From UBA10906 sp049296695 (GTDB taxonomy: Bacteria > Pseudomonadota > Gammaproteobacteria > Methylococcales > Methylomonadaceae): a stretch of 64,000 bases of DNA. The notes beneath the pieces were generated by a model. It worked only from the letters and a program-made list of their open reading frames with translations. It was not told where the DNA came from and made no database searches. The position numbers were made by a program, and so were the translations under genes. Positions within the stretch are counted from its first letter, which is position 1; each line of letters opens with the position of its first letter. Positions 17,857 to 25,780 of this stretch are shown here, one piece after another. The stretch is from positions 1-64,000 of the forward strand of contig JBAQSX010000112.1 of NCBI GenBank assembly GCA_049296695.1, given 5' to 3'.

Positions 17857-18624
17857 ATGTCCATAATACCCGCCCCTTTAGTTCGTTTATATCATCGTTT
17901 TTCATCACCACCGCATTTTTATCAATTAAGCTCCAAAATGCTCCCTTGGCTGACAATAATATTTTTATTATTATTAGGCACAGGCTTATATGGCGGCTTA
18001 GTATTAGCCCCACCCGATTATCAACAAGGTGATAGTTATCGAATAATCTATATTCACGTCCCCAGCGCGTGGATGTCATTATTTATTTATGTGGTGATGG
18101 CAATCACAGGCGCGATTAGTTTAGTGTGGCGCATGAAACTCGCCGAAGTCATAACCATTAGTAGCGCACCCATAGGCGCGAGTTTTACTTTTATTGCTTT
18201 ATTCACAGGTTCATTATGGGGTAAACCCATGTGGGGAACGTGGTGGGTATGGGACGCGCGATTAACGTCTGAATTAATTTTATTATTTTTATATTTAGGC
18301 GTAATTGGTTTATATGGCGCAATTGATGATAAAAGAGTTGCCGCCAAAGCAGTTGCTATATTGGCATTAGTAGGTGTGGTGAATATTCCCATTATTCATT
18401 ATTCAGTGGAATGGTGGAATACTTTGCATCAAGGCTCTACTGTTACTAAAATGGATAAACCTTCAATTCACGTTTCTATGTTAGTGCCTTTATTACTGAT
18501 GGCATTGGCTTTTAAAGTTTATTATATAATTGCCTTATTACAACGCGCTCGTTTGGAATTGTTACAACGTGAATCCAATGCGAATTGGGTTAAAACTTTA
18601 ATTAAAGGACATCACTATGACTAA
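17857..18624 (+). CDS. ccmC: Haem exporter protein CcmC
   Basis: This 255-residue inner-membrane protein has six hydrophobic segments and the tryptophan-rich haem-handling WWD domain (WGTWWVWDARLTSELILLF, about residues 130-148). Conserved periplasmic His residues occur in IYIHVPSAWMS and HYSVEWWNTLHQG. CcmC loads haem onto CcmE. It is separated from ccmB by about 3.6 kb of unrelated genes, so it may now rely on a promoter in or after the ParA-HEPN pair. It overlaps ccmD by 8 nt. Confidence 0.95.
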   Translation: MSIIPAPLVRLYHRFSSPPHFYQLSSKMLPWLTIIFLLLLGTGLYGGLVLAPPDYQQGDSYRIIYIHVPSAWMSLFIYVVMAITGAISLVWRMKLAEVITISSAPIGASFTFIALFTGSLWGKPMWGTWWVWDARLTSELILLFLYLGVIGLYGAIDDKRVAAKAVAILALVGVVNIPIIHYSVEWWNTLHQGSTVTKMDKPSIHVSMLVPLLLMALAFKVYYIIALLQRARLELLQRESNANWVKTLIKGHHYD

Positions 18625-18784
18625 TTTAGCCGATTTTTTTTATATGGGCGGTTACGCCTTTTATGTCTGGAGTTCTTATGGACTCACTTTTGTAGTATTA
18701 CTTGCCAATATTATTATGCCCGTGTGGCAACGCAAACAATTATTACGCGCTTTAGCTTTAAAACAACAACGGTCTAAACAATGA
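18617..18784 (+). CDS. ccmD: Haem exporter protein CcmD
   Basis: This 55-residue single-span membrane protein opens MTNLADFFYMGGYAFYVW, which is the typical CcmD start (FFxMGGYAxYVW). The membrane segment is followed by a basic, helical cytoplasmic tail (RKQLLRALALKQQ). CcmD helps release holo-CcmE from the CcmABC complex. It starts inside the end of ccmC and its stop overlaps the ccmE start (ATGA), so the three genes are translationally coupled. Confidence 0.92.
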   Translation: MTNLADFFYMGGYAFYVWSSYGLTFVVLLANIIMPVWQRKQLLRALALKQQRSKQ

Positions 18785-19224
18785 AACCTGCACGAAAACA
18801 ACGTTTATTATTAATTGGTTTAATGGTAGTAGGTGCGGCAACCGCTACGGGTTTTGCCTTAAAATCGTTTAACGATAATTTAATGTATTTCTTTTCAACG
18901 ACCGATGTGGTGGCAGGTAAAGCCCCTAAAGAGGCTTTATTTCGTTTAGGCGGTATGGTAGTAAAAGGTTCAGTGAATAGACCTAATGATGGTTTAACCG
19001 TCGTTTTTAAATTAACCGATTTTAGTAAAGAAGTCACCGTGGAATATACAGGGATATTGCCTGATTTATTCAGAGAAGGACAAGGGATTGTGGCGCATGG
19101 CAAATTAAATGATAAAGGGGTATTTATTGCCCAAGAAGTATTAGCCAAACACGATGAGAATTATATGCCGCCTGAGGTTAAAGAGAGTTTGAAAAAACAA
19201 AATGCGGCAGTAGAAACAAAATAG
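18781..19224 (+). CDS. ccmE: Cytochrome c maturation haem chaperone CcmE
   Basis: This 147-residue protein has an N-terminal membrane anchor (about residues 8-28) and a periplasmic OB-fold. The haem-binding His lies in the C-terminal signature VLAKHDENYMPPEV. CcmE carries haem covalently from CcmC to the CcmF/H ligase. No ccmF, G or H follows; the downstream DNA holds hairpins and mobile-element fragments. The rest of the ccm set must therefore lie elsewhere, possibly displaced by rearrangement. Confidence 0.95.
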   Translation: MKPARKQRLLLIGLMVVGAATATGFALKSFNDNLMYFFSTTDVVAGKAPKEALFRLGGMVVKGSVNRPNDGLTVVFKLTDFSKEVTVEYTGILPDLFREGQGIVAHGKLNDKGVFIAQEVLAKHDENYMPPEVKESLKKQNAAVETK

Positions 19225-19241
19225 TAATACTATTAATGTAG

Positions 19242-19262
19242 AGACGTTGCACTGCAACGTCT
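19242..19262. terminator. Hairpin downstream of ccmE
   Basis: The inverted repeat AGACGTTGCA/TGCAACGTCT forms a tight stem directly after ccmE. No clear T-run follows, so it may instead be a short REP-like palindrome. Confidence 0.45.
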
Positions 19263-19286
19263 AATGGTAATTAAAACAATCAATTT

Positions 19287-19321
19287 TGTGTGGCGTTTAA
19301 ATTAAGTTTTAAACGCCACAT
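19287..19321. terminator. Second hairpin downstream of ccmE
   Basis: Arms TGTGGCGTTTAAA and TTTAAACGCCACA flank a short AT loop, giving a 13-bp stem that is a probable transcription end for the ccm genes. Beyond it, to 19506, no gene is seen. Confidence 0.55.
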
Positions 19322-19506
19322 CATTTTATAAGCAACAAAATCCTAGATAGAAATACGGCAAACAATTTGCTGTATTCTTCATTATCTACTTTAACTAATT
19401 ATACTGTTTTCAATTCAACATAGTGCGTAAAAACGACTGTCAGTCGTTATGTCACTTTAATATGAAACCACTATAAATAAATTAAGCCTAATCACTACTT
19501 ATTAAC

Positions 19507-19944
19507 TCAAGTTAAGCAGAAACGGGAGTGAATAGAAATGCACTCTAATTTAAAGACAGCATAAACACTGGATAAGACAGGATTACTTTGCGTTTTGACA
19601 GTATGAGCAAACGACTTTTCAATATTCGCATTGGATTTTAAACTTTTATGAAATAACGCCACTTTCCACCGTTTTTGGTAGAGTGAATTAATCGTATCAA
19701 TAGAATTATTCAACGCATTAGAAATTAAATACAAATAACCCCTACTATTATCTTTGTTTGCAAAGACTTGTCGATGTAAAAGGACAGGAAAATTCAATCC
19801 TTTTAACCAAAGCGTTTCCCAATGAATTGAATTAATTTCGTGATATTTACCTTGTTTTTTATCTTGCTTTGATAAAACAATTAAACGATTACTTTTAATA
19901 GCACAAACAAACTGTTTTTCTAGGTCTAAGTGTATGTATTTTAA
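19507..19944 (-). pseudogene. Truncated IS4-type (DDE) transposase, C-terminal part
   Basis: The reverse strand is open for about 145 codons after a stop at its 5' side and has no proper start. It encodes the end of a DDE transposase: FVCAIKSNRLIVLSKQDKKQ, LKGLNFPVLLHRQVFANKD, then LYQKRWKVALFHKSLKSN and VYAVFKLECISI. In relatives the W-x-VE-x-FHKSLK motif carries the catalytic Glu, which here is Ala. The N-terminal two thirds are missing, so it is a dead fragment marking an old insertion. Confidence 0.8.
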
Positions 19945-19992
19945 GTATCATTGCAAGAAAATCATGAGTCAAAGATAATGAAATGATAGTTT

Positions 19993-20280
19993 ATGTGCTT
20001 CGCTTTAATAATCGCCAGTTGTTCTAACACATATTTTGTTTCAGGCGCAGATAAAATTCGCTTGAGTAGCACTTGGTTTATAGGCACATTACCCTCTGCG
20101 GATTTGCAAATGGGAATAACTGCCACAACTGCAAATAGTTTTGTGTTATACGATAAAACCATTGGCAATTTATATTACGATGATGATGCTAATGGCACAG
20201 ATTCAGTCGCTGTGAAAATTGCTGTTTTAGGAACAAGCACACATCTCACTTTAATTAATACTGATTTAGTCGTGGTTTAA
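19993..20280 (+). pseudogene. C-terminal fragment of an RTX/calcium-binding-type secreted protein
   Basis: The frame encodes SGADKIRLSS, YDKTIGNLYYDDDANG and AVKIAVLGTS with ending LINTDLVVV. This matches the extreme C-terminus seen in haemolysin-type calcium-binding repeat proteins (YD-x-x-TG-x-LYYDADG). The expected thousands of upstream codons with GGXGXD nonapeptides are absent. The adjoining DNA is a truncated transposase, so this is probably the stub of a gene lost by an IS-associated deletion. The terminator downstream is likely the original one. Confidence 0.6.
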
Positions 20281-20334
20281 ATTAATTATCCAATAATTAA
20301 ATAATGAAAAACATTTAATTATTTTGTGTTGACA

Positions 20335-20367
20335 TAAAAAAACCGCTCATAATTGAGCGGTTTTTTT
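20335..20367. terminator. Bidirectional rho-independent terminator
   Basis: AAAAAACCGCTCA and its complement TGAGCGGTTTTTTT give a perfect stem with a 4-nt loop and A/T tails on both sides. It serves the RTX stub on the forward strand and the MutS-like gene on the reverse strand. Confidence 0.92.
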
Positions 20368-20388
20368 GATTTTTATAAAAGCACTTAG

Positions 20389-21969
20389 TTATTTACCTAA
20401 TAAATAACGATTAATATCATCACGCGAAAAACCAATCTTTTTAGCCACTCTATCAGCATGACTGACGCGTGAAATACCTGCAATTAAACGATGCGTAGGC
20501 GCGTCATCAATAAATTCAACTTGGCGGGCAACACCCATGCGTTGTTTTAATAACTTATCCACTAATTGATGATTATGGGTAATTAAAATCGTACTATTGC
20601 CTTTACGATAAAAACCATCTAATACCGTAGCCGACGATTCCATTTTTTCTTCAAACGTTGTGCCTTCGGATAATTCATCCAATACTACAAAACTCCGCGC
20701 ACTGCTGGCTAAAAATATATCTTTAGTGCGTTTTAATTCAGTACCAAAACGCCCTTCACCATCATTTAATTGACTAATTTCGGGAACTTGATAAAAAATT
20801 CTATCGGCAATACTTAAAGTCGCCGCTTGTGCGGGTACAAAACCACCAATTTGCGCCATTAATTGAATTTGGGTAACGGTTTTACAAAATGCGGTTTTAC
20901 CGCCACTATTAGGCCCTGTGATTAATAATAATTTTTCATGATCCATGCTTAAATTATTACCTACATAATCAGGATTTTGTTTGGCTAAAATCGGATTCAT
21001 GGCTTCATGCAAAGTAATACGATGCTGTTCACTTTCAATTAAAGTGGGTAATACCATTGCATGACCAAATGTTTCGTTTAGTTTTAAAAAGGATAATAAT
21101 TCATCCATTTGCCCCACAGCATCTAAAACCTGTGCTAATTCATCACAGTTTTTAAATTCATTCCGCAAAGGAATAATAAAATGGTCTCTATCAAAACTGC
21201 CTACTAAGGGAAAATATAATAATAAAAACGGTGATAAAAATAGAGCTTCTTGGGGAATCGCTTCCATAATAAACGGCACAAAATAATCTAACGCGCCATA
21301 AACAATAGCCGCTAATACCAATAACATCGGTTTAATAATACGCGGATAAAAAACTACCGCTGGCATAAAAGAAGTTTTACGCTCCTGTTTAGATTGCATT
21401 TGTGTTTCTGTTAAATATACCGCCTCAGTCATTAAACAATAGGTTCTACTGCCTGCAAAAGCTTTAATATGTTCAAATAAACTTTGTAAATACGCGCTTT
21501 GCGCTTGCGGGGCGTGTTGTACTTGTTCAACTAATTCAGTAATAAAACGAATTGCGCGTTTATATTGCAAATAACCATAGCCTTCAATTTCATGTTCATT
21601 TCTGGCTGTACCAAAAGAACTTAAAAACTCACCGAATAATAAACGGTATAAATTAGTTTCATGTTGATTAGCAATGGCAATAAGGGTTTCTACTGCGGAT
21701 TTTAATTCAGGATTGTTTTGTAATTCTTCTACAGCGGCTTGTTTGGCTTCAACTTCATGGATTTTATCCATTGGTTGCGCTAAGGAGCGATATAAAACTG
21801 CTTGCCCAATTAAAGTGCTGGCGCAATTAATGGCATCAAATAATTTATCGACTTCTAAAGCATTAAAACCGTTGGTATCTAATACGCCTTCGCCTAAAGG
21901 CAAGGCTTTAGTGACTTTAGTATCAATCCATGATAATTCACGCCACTTAGCTAATAAGGTTTGTTTCAT
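20389..21969 (-). CDS. MutS-related ATPase with membrane segments
   Basis: This 526-residue protein has a C-terminal MutS ATPase domain: Walker A LITGPNSGGKTAF (about residue 350), the MutS-type QIGGFVPA, Walker B FVVLDELSEGT and the His switch ILITHNH. The N-terminal part is a helical lever region (about 1-190). It is followed by two hydrophobic stretches (about 205-250, MLLVLAAIVYGALDYFV and FLSPFLLLYFPLV) that suggest membrane association. The mismatch-recognition and connector domains of MutS are absent, so it is not a mismatch repair MutS. Similar MutS domain V proteins have unknown roles. It borders the defence island, but membership is not shown. Confidence 0.75.
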   Translation of the reverse strand: MKQTLLAKWRELSWIDTKVTKALPLGEGVLDTNGFNALEVDKLFDAINCASTLIGQAVLYRSLAQPMDKIHEVEAKQAAVEELQNNPELKSAVETLIAIANQHETNLYRLLFGEFLSSFGTARNEHEIEGYGYLQYKRAIRFITELVEQVQHAPQAQSAYLQSLFEHIKAFAGSRTYCLMTEAVYLTETQMQSKQERKTSFMPAVVFYPRIIKPMLLVLAAIVYGALDYFVPFIMEAIPQEALFLSPFLLLYFPLVGSFDRDHFIIPLRNEFKNCDELAQVLDAVGQMDELLSFLKLNETFGHAMVLPTLIESEQHRITLHEAMNPILAKQNPDYVGNNLSMDHEKLLLITGPNSGGKTAFCKTVTQIQLMAQIGGFVPAQAATLSIADRIFYQVPEISQLNDGEGRFGTELKRTKDIFLASSARSFVVLDELSEGTTFEEKMESSATVLDGFYRKGNSTILITHNHQLVDKLLKQRMGVARQVEFIDDAPTHRLIAGISRVSHADRVAKKIGFSRDDINRYLLGK

Positions 21970-22047
21970 GTGTTTGTCCTGTGTTAATGAATTAATGGGG
22001 TAAGGTATTATTAAGCTATTTTTTTGATGTACAATATTAGTTTTATG

Positions 22048-22386
22048 TCAGTGGACAGGACAAAAAATATGTCGTATTCCTTCACTACTACCATCAATGC
22101 CAATAATTAATCCTGTTGTATGTAATAAAGATAAAGTAATTAAAATTAGAAAGCTTATTATAAAATAAGCAGTGTAGAAGTAAGATTTTAGGTTATTTTT
22201 ATAAAACAAGATTAATGACACAGATAATGTTGTTAAACAAAGTGCATACATTAAAAAAAGAGTATCACATCCAATATTACTTCCGTGTTTACCATAGTCA
22301 GTACGGGATAGTAAAATTTCAAAATAAATTCCTTCTATACAAAGTAATAAAAACAATAACCATGAAATAATTTTTTTAAAATTCAT
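22048..22386 (-). CDS. Small membrane protein, function unknown
   Basis: This 112-residue protein has about three transmembrane helices (residues about 5-25, 42-62, 72-92). I recognise no family. The end (HIFCPVH) contains a Cys and two His, but no defined motif. It lies alone downstream of the nuclease-like pseudogene on the same strand. A real gene is plausible from the hydrophobic pattern, but evidence is limited. Confidence 0.4.
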   Translation of the reverse strand: MNFKKIISWLLFLLLCIEGIYFEILLSRTDYGKHGSNIGCDTLFLMYALCLTTLSVSLILFYKNNLKSYFYTAYFIISFLILITLSLLHTTGLIIGIDGSSEGIRHIFCPVH

Positions 22387-22530
22387 TGGTGTGTTTACAG
22401 ATTAAAAATATTTTCTTAAACAAATGCTTTCTGTTATGCAATTAAATTATTGGCTCTGTTTTTATAGAGAAACACGCTACATTAATTTTTACAAATATAT
22501 ACATTATTTTTATTCTTCCTGTGCGTAACT

Positions 22531-23163
22531 TTAATTGTTTAATTGTAATTTGCACAATTCTAAAACTGAAACTAAAGCATTAAATAGATTTTCTAGTTCT
22601 TCAATAACAAAACGTTTTTTATAAAAACTAAAACGGTTTTTTTCTAATTTAGCAACTTCCCAAATTTCACCATTAGATACTAAACCATAAACCGCTAGAT
22701 TATCATTTTTATTAATTTTTATAATGCTGAGCATTTCTAAACTACATTGCGCCCAACCTGCTGAAAAATCATCTTTCTTAGCTTCAATGACAGCGAGTAG
22801 CGGAAAATCAAAAATAATATGACCTAAATTAGGTAGTGCTTCAAAAGAGTAGGTTTTAACAAAACGCCATTTTAGCTGGAGTTCAAACCTAGGTTTGAAC
22901 TCCGAAAGTTTTAATATTAACTAACCTACTTTTTTGATGCACTACCCTATTGTCATTGCCATTTCTTTGATGTTTTCTATATCAGCAGTTGATGTGGTTA
23001 CACGATTTTTATATTTACCTGCCAGTTTATTTATTCGATGTGTATTACTGTTTTCGCGCAATAATTCCGTTTTATTTTCTTGGTCGCGCAAAATGATAAC
23101 GGTGAATTTTTCCCCTGTGGCAATAGCTAAGTGTTTACTGGATAAACTGTGCGAGTTATCCAT
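22531..23163 (-). pseudogene. PD-(D/E)XK-like nuclease gene interrupted by a 115-bp MITE
   Basis: Two parts of one gene are recognisable. The 5' part (23163 down to 22947) begins MDNSHSLSSKHLA and runs about 72 codons to a stop inside the inserted element. The 3' part (22831 down to 22531) continues with GHIIFDFPLLAVIEAKKDDF, a hydrophobic strand followed by E-A-K as in the PD-(D/E)XK core. It ends with AVYGLVSNGEIWEVAKLEKN, which resembles the C-terminal half of restriction-like proteins. A family C repeat at 22832-22946 separates the parts and introduces stops. The 5' end is duplicated three times upstream (25.7, 26.3 and 26.9 kb) as leader frames of toxin-antitoxin operons. Confidence 0.7.
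22832..22946. repeat. MITE-like element, family C, copy 2 (115 bp), inserted in a gene
   Basis: The element has ends GGTAGTGCTTCAAAAGAGTA and GCACTACC and an inner palindrome around AAACCTAGGTTT. It is the reverse complement of 8655-8769 with few differences and the same length. It splits a nuclease-like gene. TA dinucleotides flank both sides if one extra G is allowed, but the other copies do not show this. Confidence 0.88.
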
Positions 23164-23199
23164 TATTAATTATTGGGTTGACGATTTTCATAATTAGAG
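23091..23199 (-). repeat. Cassette junction/leader repeat, copy F1
   Basis: About 109 bp shared with 25669-25772, 26256-26375 and 26861-26931, all in the same orientation. Read on the reverse strand it holds an upstream part (GTCAACCCAATAATTAAT) and then the first codons of the nuclease-like pseudogene (MDNSHSLSSKHLA). This is the only copy that leads into a longer related gene and could be the source of the others. Confidence 0.85.
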
Positions 23200-23249
23200 T
23201 CTCTATTTTTAATCAATACGGATTGAAAATAAAAAGCATTAAGTATTTT

Positions 23250-23762
23250 CTATTTCCTAATACCTATAAAGGGATTTTCTTCGCTGTCAGGCTCATAAGG
23301 TTTTAATGGCTCGTCTGTTGTCCAAATATGCACTTTATTATGTTTAGTTTTTAGACTTTTAGCTTCTAATAAAACCGCAGAATCGGTAAGTCCTAAACCT
23401 TGTTGAGCAAACTCATTAGCAAATTGCTGTATAAAAATATCTAAATTATCACTGAGTTCTTTAACAACGGCTGAATTAGCAAAAGGCACGATATTATAAA
23501 GAACAATTTTATCATCTATACAATCATGTACAATTTTAGAAAATTTATTCGCTAATAAACGGCGTAAATTACCATCGTCAACATGAGCAATGTGATTGGC
23601 TAATTCAAATAACACAGGAATAGGAAAATATAATCTGTATTGATTTTTAATAGCGATATTAAATCTACGTTTAATTTCTTCTGCATTTTCTTCAGTAAAA
23701 TGTTTTGGGATTCTAAACAATTCAACTAAATAACCTGTATCAAAGATAATATAAGTAATCAT
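23250..23762 (-). CDS. PIN-domain protein, coupled to an AAA ATPase
   Basis: This protein has about 170 residues. The start at 23762 is preferred over the in-frame Met at 23780 because its ATG overlaps the ATPase stop as TAATG, giving translational coupling, and the PIN fold then begins at once (MITYIIFDTGYL). Acidic residues sit where PIN RNases have them: Asp in IIFDTG, Glu in PVLFELANHI, Asp in LGLTDSAVL and Asp in IWTTDEP. PIN proteins are Mg-dependent RNases and common toxin effectors. No VapB-type antitoxin is adjacent. The partner is the AAA ATPase, which suggests an ATPase-controlled effector. Confidence 0.75.
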   Translation of the reverse strand: MITYIIFDTGYLVELFRIPKHFTEENAEEIKRRFNIAIKNQYRLYFPIPVLFELANHIAHVDDGNLRRLLANKFSKIVHDCIDDKIVLYNIVPFANSAVVKELSDNLDIFIQQFANEFAQQGLGLTDSAVLLEAKSLKTKHNKVHIWTTDEPLKPYEPDSEENPFIGIRK

Positions 23763-25051
23763 TAGAACAAATCCAACCATTCTTGCGCTTTGCGCTGTTG
23801 TTCTTGTTCAAAATTAGGCATTAAATAGTTTTCTAATACATTACGCGTTACTAAATCGCCTAACGCGCCTTTTTGTAATAATACATCAGCATAAGGTACT
23901 TGTAATAAAGGCGTTAATTTATCAGCTTTTTCTTGGTGGTCATAATGACATACGACCACACAATCTAATTGCTCAGGTGTTAAACTATTTAACGTAGCAG
24001 GATTGTGGCTGGTGACTAATACATTTAGCTTTCGTTTGTGACTACATTCCCAAATCGTATCTATTAATAATTTAACCCGCGAAGGGTGAATACCATTATC
24101 TAATTCTTCAATTACTATTCTCGAATGCTCTGGAATAGTTTCTAATGCTGTTAATATCGCTAAGGTGCGTAATGTACCATCTGATAATAAACGGGCATCA
24201 ATAATTAAACCGTCTTCACGTTTTAATGCAAGTAATACATCATTAGCTTGAGTGGTAATAAATTCAAAGTCTATAAATGGTTCTTCGGGAAGTTGTTTTA
24301 GTTTATCTAGTAATTTAGGTAATAACTTTTCGGATAATTCTTTGTTTTCATCGTTGATTTTAATTGTATACAAAATACTTGAAAGATTTGAGCCATCTTT
24401 AGTTAATTGGCTTGCACCAATTCTTTCATAATTACGCATTACATGAGGGTGAAGGTCAAAAACAAAAGCAGATTTTAAATAAGATTTAACCGTATTTATG
24501 TATTTCATTGCCTTATCAATCGAATCAGCATTGATTTTTTTTAAATAGAGTTGCATTAAGATAGCATTAGAGTATTGAGATAAAACAGAACAATCTGCGG
24601 GTAATTGTAAAGTAGGTTTATTTTTACCTCTTGAAAAATTATTATAACTAACTGTTAAAATATTAGATGATGGAACTTTAGTTGCTTTAAAATAATTTGT
24701 GTTGTCAATAATTAAGTTTTCAGTGAGAATTCCTAAATTTATTATGCTATGCAAAGTTATTTGATAGGTAATCATATTGGTATTAAAGAACAATGTAAAA
24801 CTATCTTGATTATTATTTTCTTTTCGCATACAGCCTTGCAATCCGCCACGAATTTCAAATCCATTACCGTTACCATGTCCTATATCATTAATTTCATGTA
24901 AAGGACGACCGCTTGCTAATTGAGCTAATAATTCTATACCTTCAATAACATTTGTTTTCCCAGAACCATTACGACCAATTAATAATGTCATTGGTTTTGA
25001 TAAAGGTATATGTGCATTTTTAAAACCTTTAAAATCTATAAAAGAATACAT
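23762..25051 (-). CDS. AAA15/AAA21-type ATPase, partner of the PIN protein
   Basis: This 429-residue SMC/OLD-like ATPase has Walker A LIGRNGSGKTN (about residue 26), ABC-like signature LLSDGTLRTLAILTAL (about 287), Walker B RIVIEELDNGIHP and a His switch LVTSHNPAT. Between them is a helical insertion in place of a long coiled coil. Unlike OLD proteins there is no C-terminal TOPRIM domain; the C-terminus is a short helical tail. This ATPase class senses or regulates in many antiviral systems (Septu, PARIS, Gabija), usually with a separate nuclease. Here the coupled PIN gene fills that place. A defence role is inferred. Confidence 0.8.
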   Translation of the reverse strand: MYSFIDFKGFKNAHIPLSKPMTLLIGRNGSGKTNVIEGIELLAQLASGRPLHEINDIGHGNGNGFEIRGGLQGCMRKENNNQDSFTLFFNTNMITYQITLHSIINLGILTENLIIDNTNYFKATKVPSSNILTVSYNNFSRGKNKPTLQLPADCSVLSQYSNAILMQLYLKKINADSIDKAMKYINTVKSYLKSAFVFDLHPHVMRNYERIGASQLTKDGSNLSSILYTIKINDENKELSEKLLPKLLDKLKQLPEEPFIDFEFITTQANDVLLALKREDGLIIDARLLSDGTLRTLAILTALETIPEHSRIVIEELDNGIHPSRVKLLIDTIWECSHKRKLNVLVTSHNPATLNSLTPEQLDCVVVCHYDHQEKADKLTPLLQVPYADVLLQKGALGDLVTRNVLENYLMPNFEQEQQRKAQEWLDLF

Positions 25052-25166
25052 ATTAAAATTAACTTATAAGTAGAAAATCATTAGAAAAAGTAAATCACTC
25101 CGCTTTTTTAATATTAAACCGTATTTTTTAAATTCATTTAATACTGAAAAATATTTACGAGAAAAT

Positions 25167-25422
25167 TTAGAATAATTCACCATGTGAACCTGTTCGAGTT
25201 AAAATAACCTTATCATCTTTTAATTGGTAAATAAGTAACCAGTTTGGTTTTATATGACATTCTTTATAACCTTTCCAATTGCCCGTCAAATAATGGTCTT
25301 TATATTTTTCAGGTAATACTTGATTGTGTGTAAGTAATTCCACAATCAATAGTGTAACGTCCTGAATGTTTCACCCGTTTTAAATCTTGTTTAAATTGCG
25401 ATGTTTGAACAACTGTTTTCAC
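25167..25422 (-). pseudogene. YafQ-type mRNA interferase toxin, frameshifted near the 5' end
   Basis: The 3' part encodes a YafQ fold: LPEKYKDHYLTGNWKGYKEC, then HIKPNWLLIYQL and RTGSHGELF, with the conserved His residues. The N-terminal part (KTVVQTSQFKQDLKRVKHSG) starts from a GTG at 25422 overlapping the antitoxin stop (GTGA) but in another frame. The two frames meet near 25350-25360, so one indel separates them. An internal TTG at 25349 could start a 60-residue truncated product. Either the toxin is inactivated or a sequencing error is present. Confidence 0.7.
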
Positions 25423-25643
25423 GCTTCATTCCATTGCTGGCGTAAGTCGTCCAAACTCACTGTTTCATATTCACCCCGTTCTGCGGCTTCCATTGCATCA
25501 ATCGTTTTTTGATTGGGTTGTTTATACGTTCTTTTTTGGTGTAATGAATTGATAAAATCAATGACTTCAATCAATTCTATTTCGTTTAGTGTTTCAATTT
25601 GTTGTTGAATTTGTGTGTAATGATTGCGTGTAGTTGTTTGCAT
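25419..25643 (-). CDS. RelB/DinJ-like antitoxin of the frameshifted YafQ toxin
   Basis: This 74-residue acidic, helical protein has central LIEVIDFINSLHQKRTYKQP and the end ETVSLDDLRQQWNEA, typical of small antitoxins whose C-terminal tail covers a RelE-family toxin. Its stop overlaps the toxin start (GTGA). Upstream, 2 nt before its ATG, a 31-codon leader frame ends. With a broken toxin it may now be a solitary antitoxin and regulator. Confidence 0.75.
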   Translation of the reverse strand: MQTTTRNHYTQIQQQIETLNEIELIEVIDFINSLHQKRTYKQPNQKTIDAMEAAERGEYETVSLDDLRQQWNEA

Positions 25644-25645
25644 TT

Positions 25646-25741
25646 TTATACCTTTGAAAACAAATCTAAATAATAAACGGTGAATTTTTCGCCTGTGGGA
25701 ATAGCTAAGTGTTTACTAGATAAACTGTGCGAGTTATCCAT
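25646..25741 (-). CDS. Leader mini-ORF of 31 codons upstream of the antitoxin (copy F2)
   Basis: ATG at 25741, TAA at 25648-25646; the antitoxin ATG follows after 2 nt. The peptide begins MDNSHSLSSKHLAIPTGEKF and is nearly identical to the start of the nuclease-like pseudogene at 23163. It may act as a translated leader that couples initiation to the antitoxin, or be a leftover from recombination. The reading frame is intact here; whether it is translated is unknown. Confidence 0.55.
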   Translation of the reverse strand: MDNSHSLSSKHLAIPTGEKFTVYYLDLFSKV

Positions 25742-25772
25742 GATTAATTATTGGGTTGACGATTTGCATAGT
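25669..25772 (-). repeat. Cassette junction/leader repeat, copy F2
   Basis: About 104 bp that match F1 almost throughout, including GATAAACTGTGCGAGTTATC and TTGGGTTGACGATTTGCAT on the forward strand. It fills the space between the DUF2283 gene stop and the RelB-like antitoxin. Confidence 0.88.
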
Positions 25773-25780
25773 TTTATCTT

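Noticed and set aside
20389..21969. Mismatch repair MutS
   Set aside because: Only the ATPase domain is present, with membrane segments and no mismatch-binding domain, so it cannot be a housekeeping MutS.
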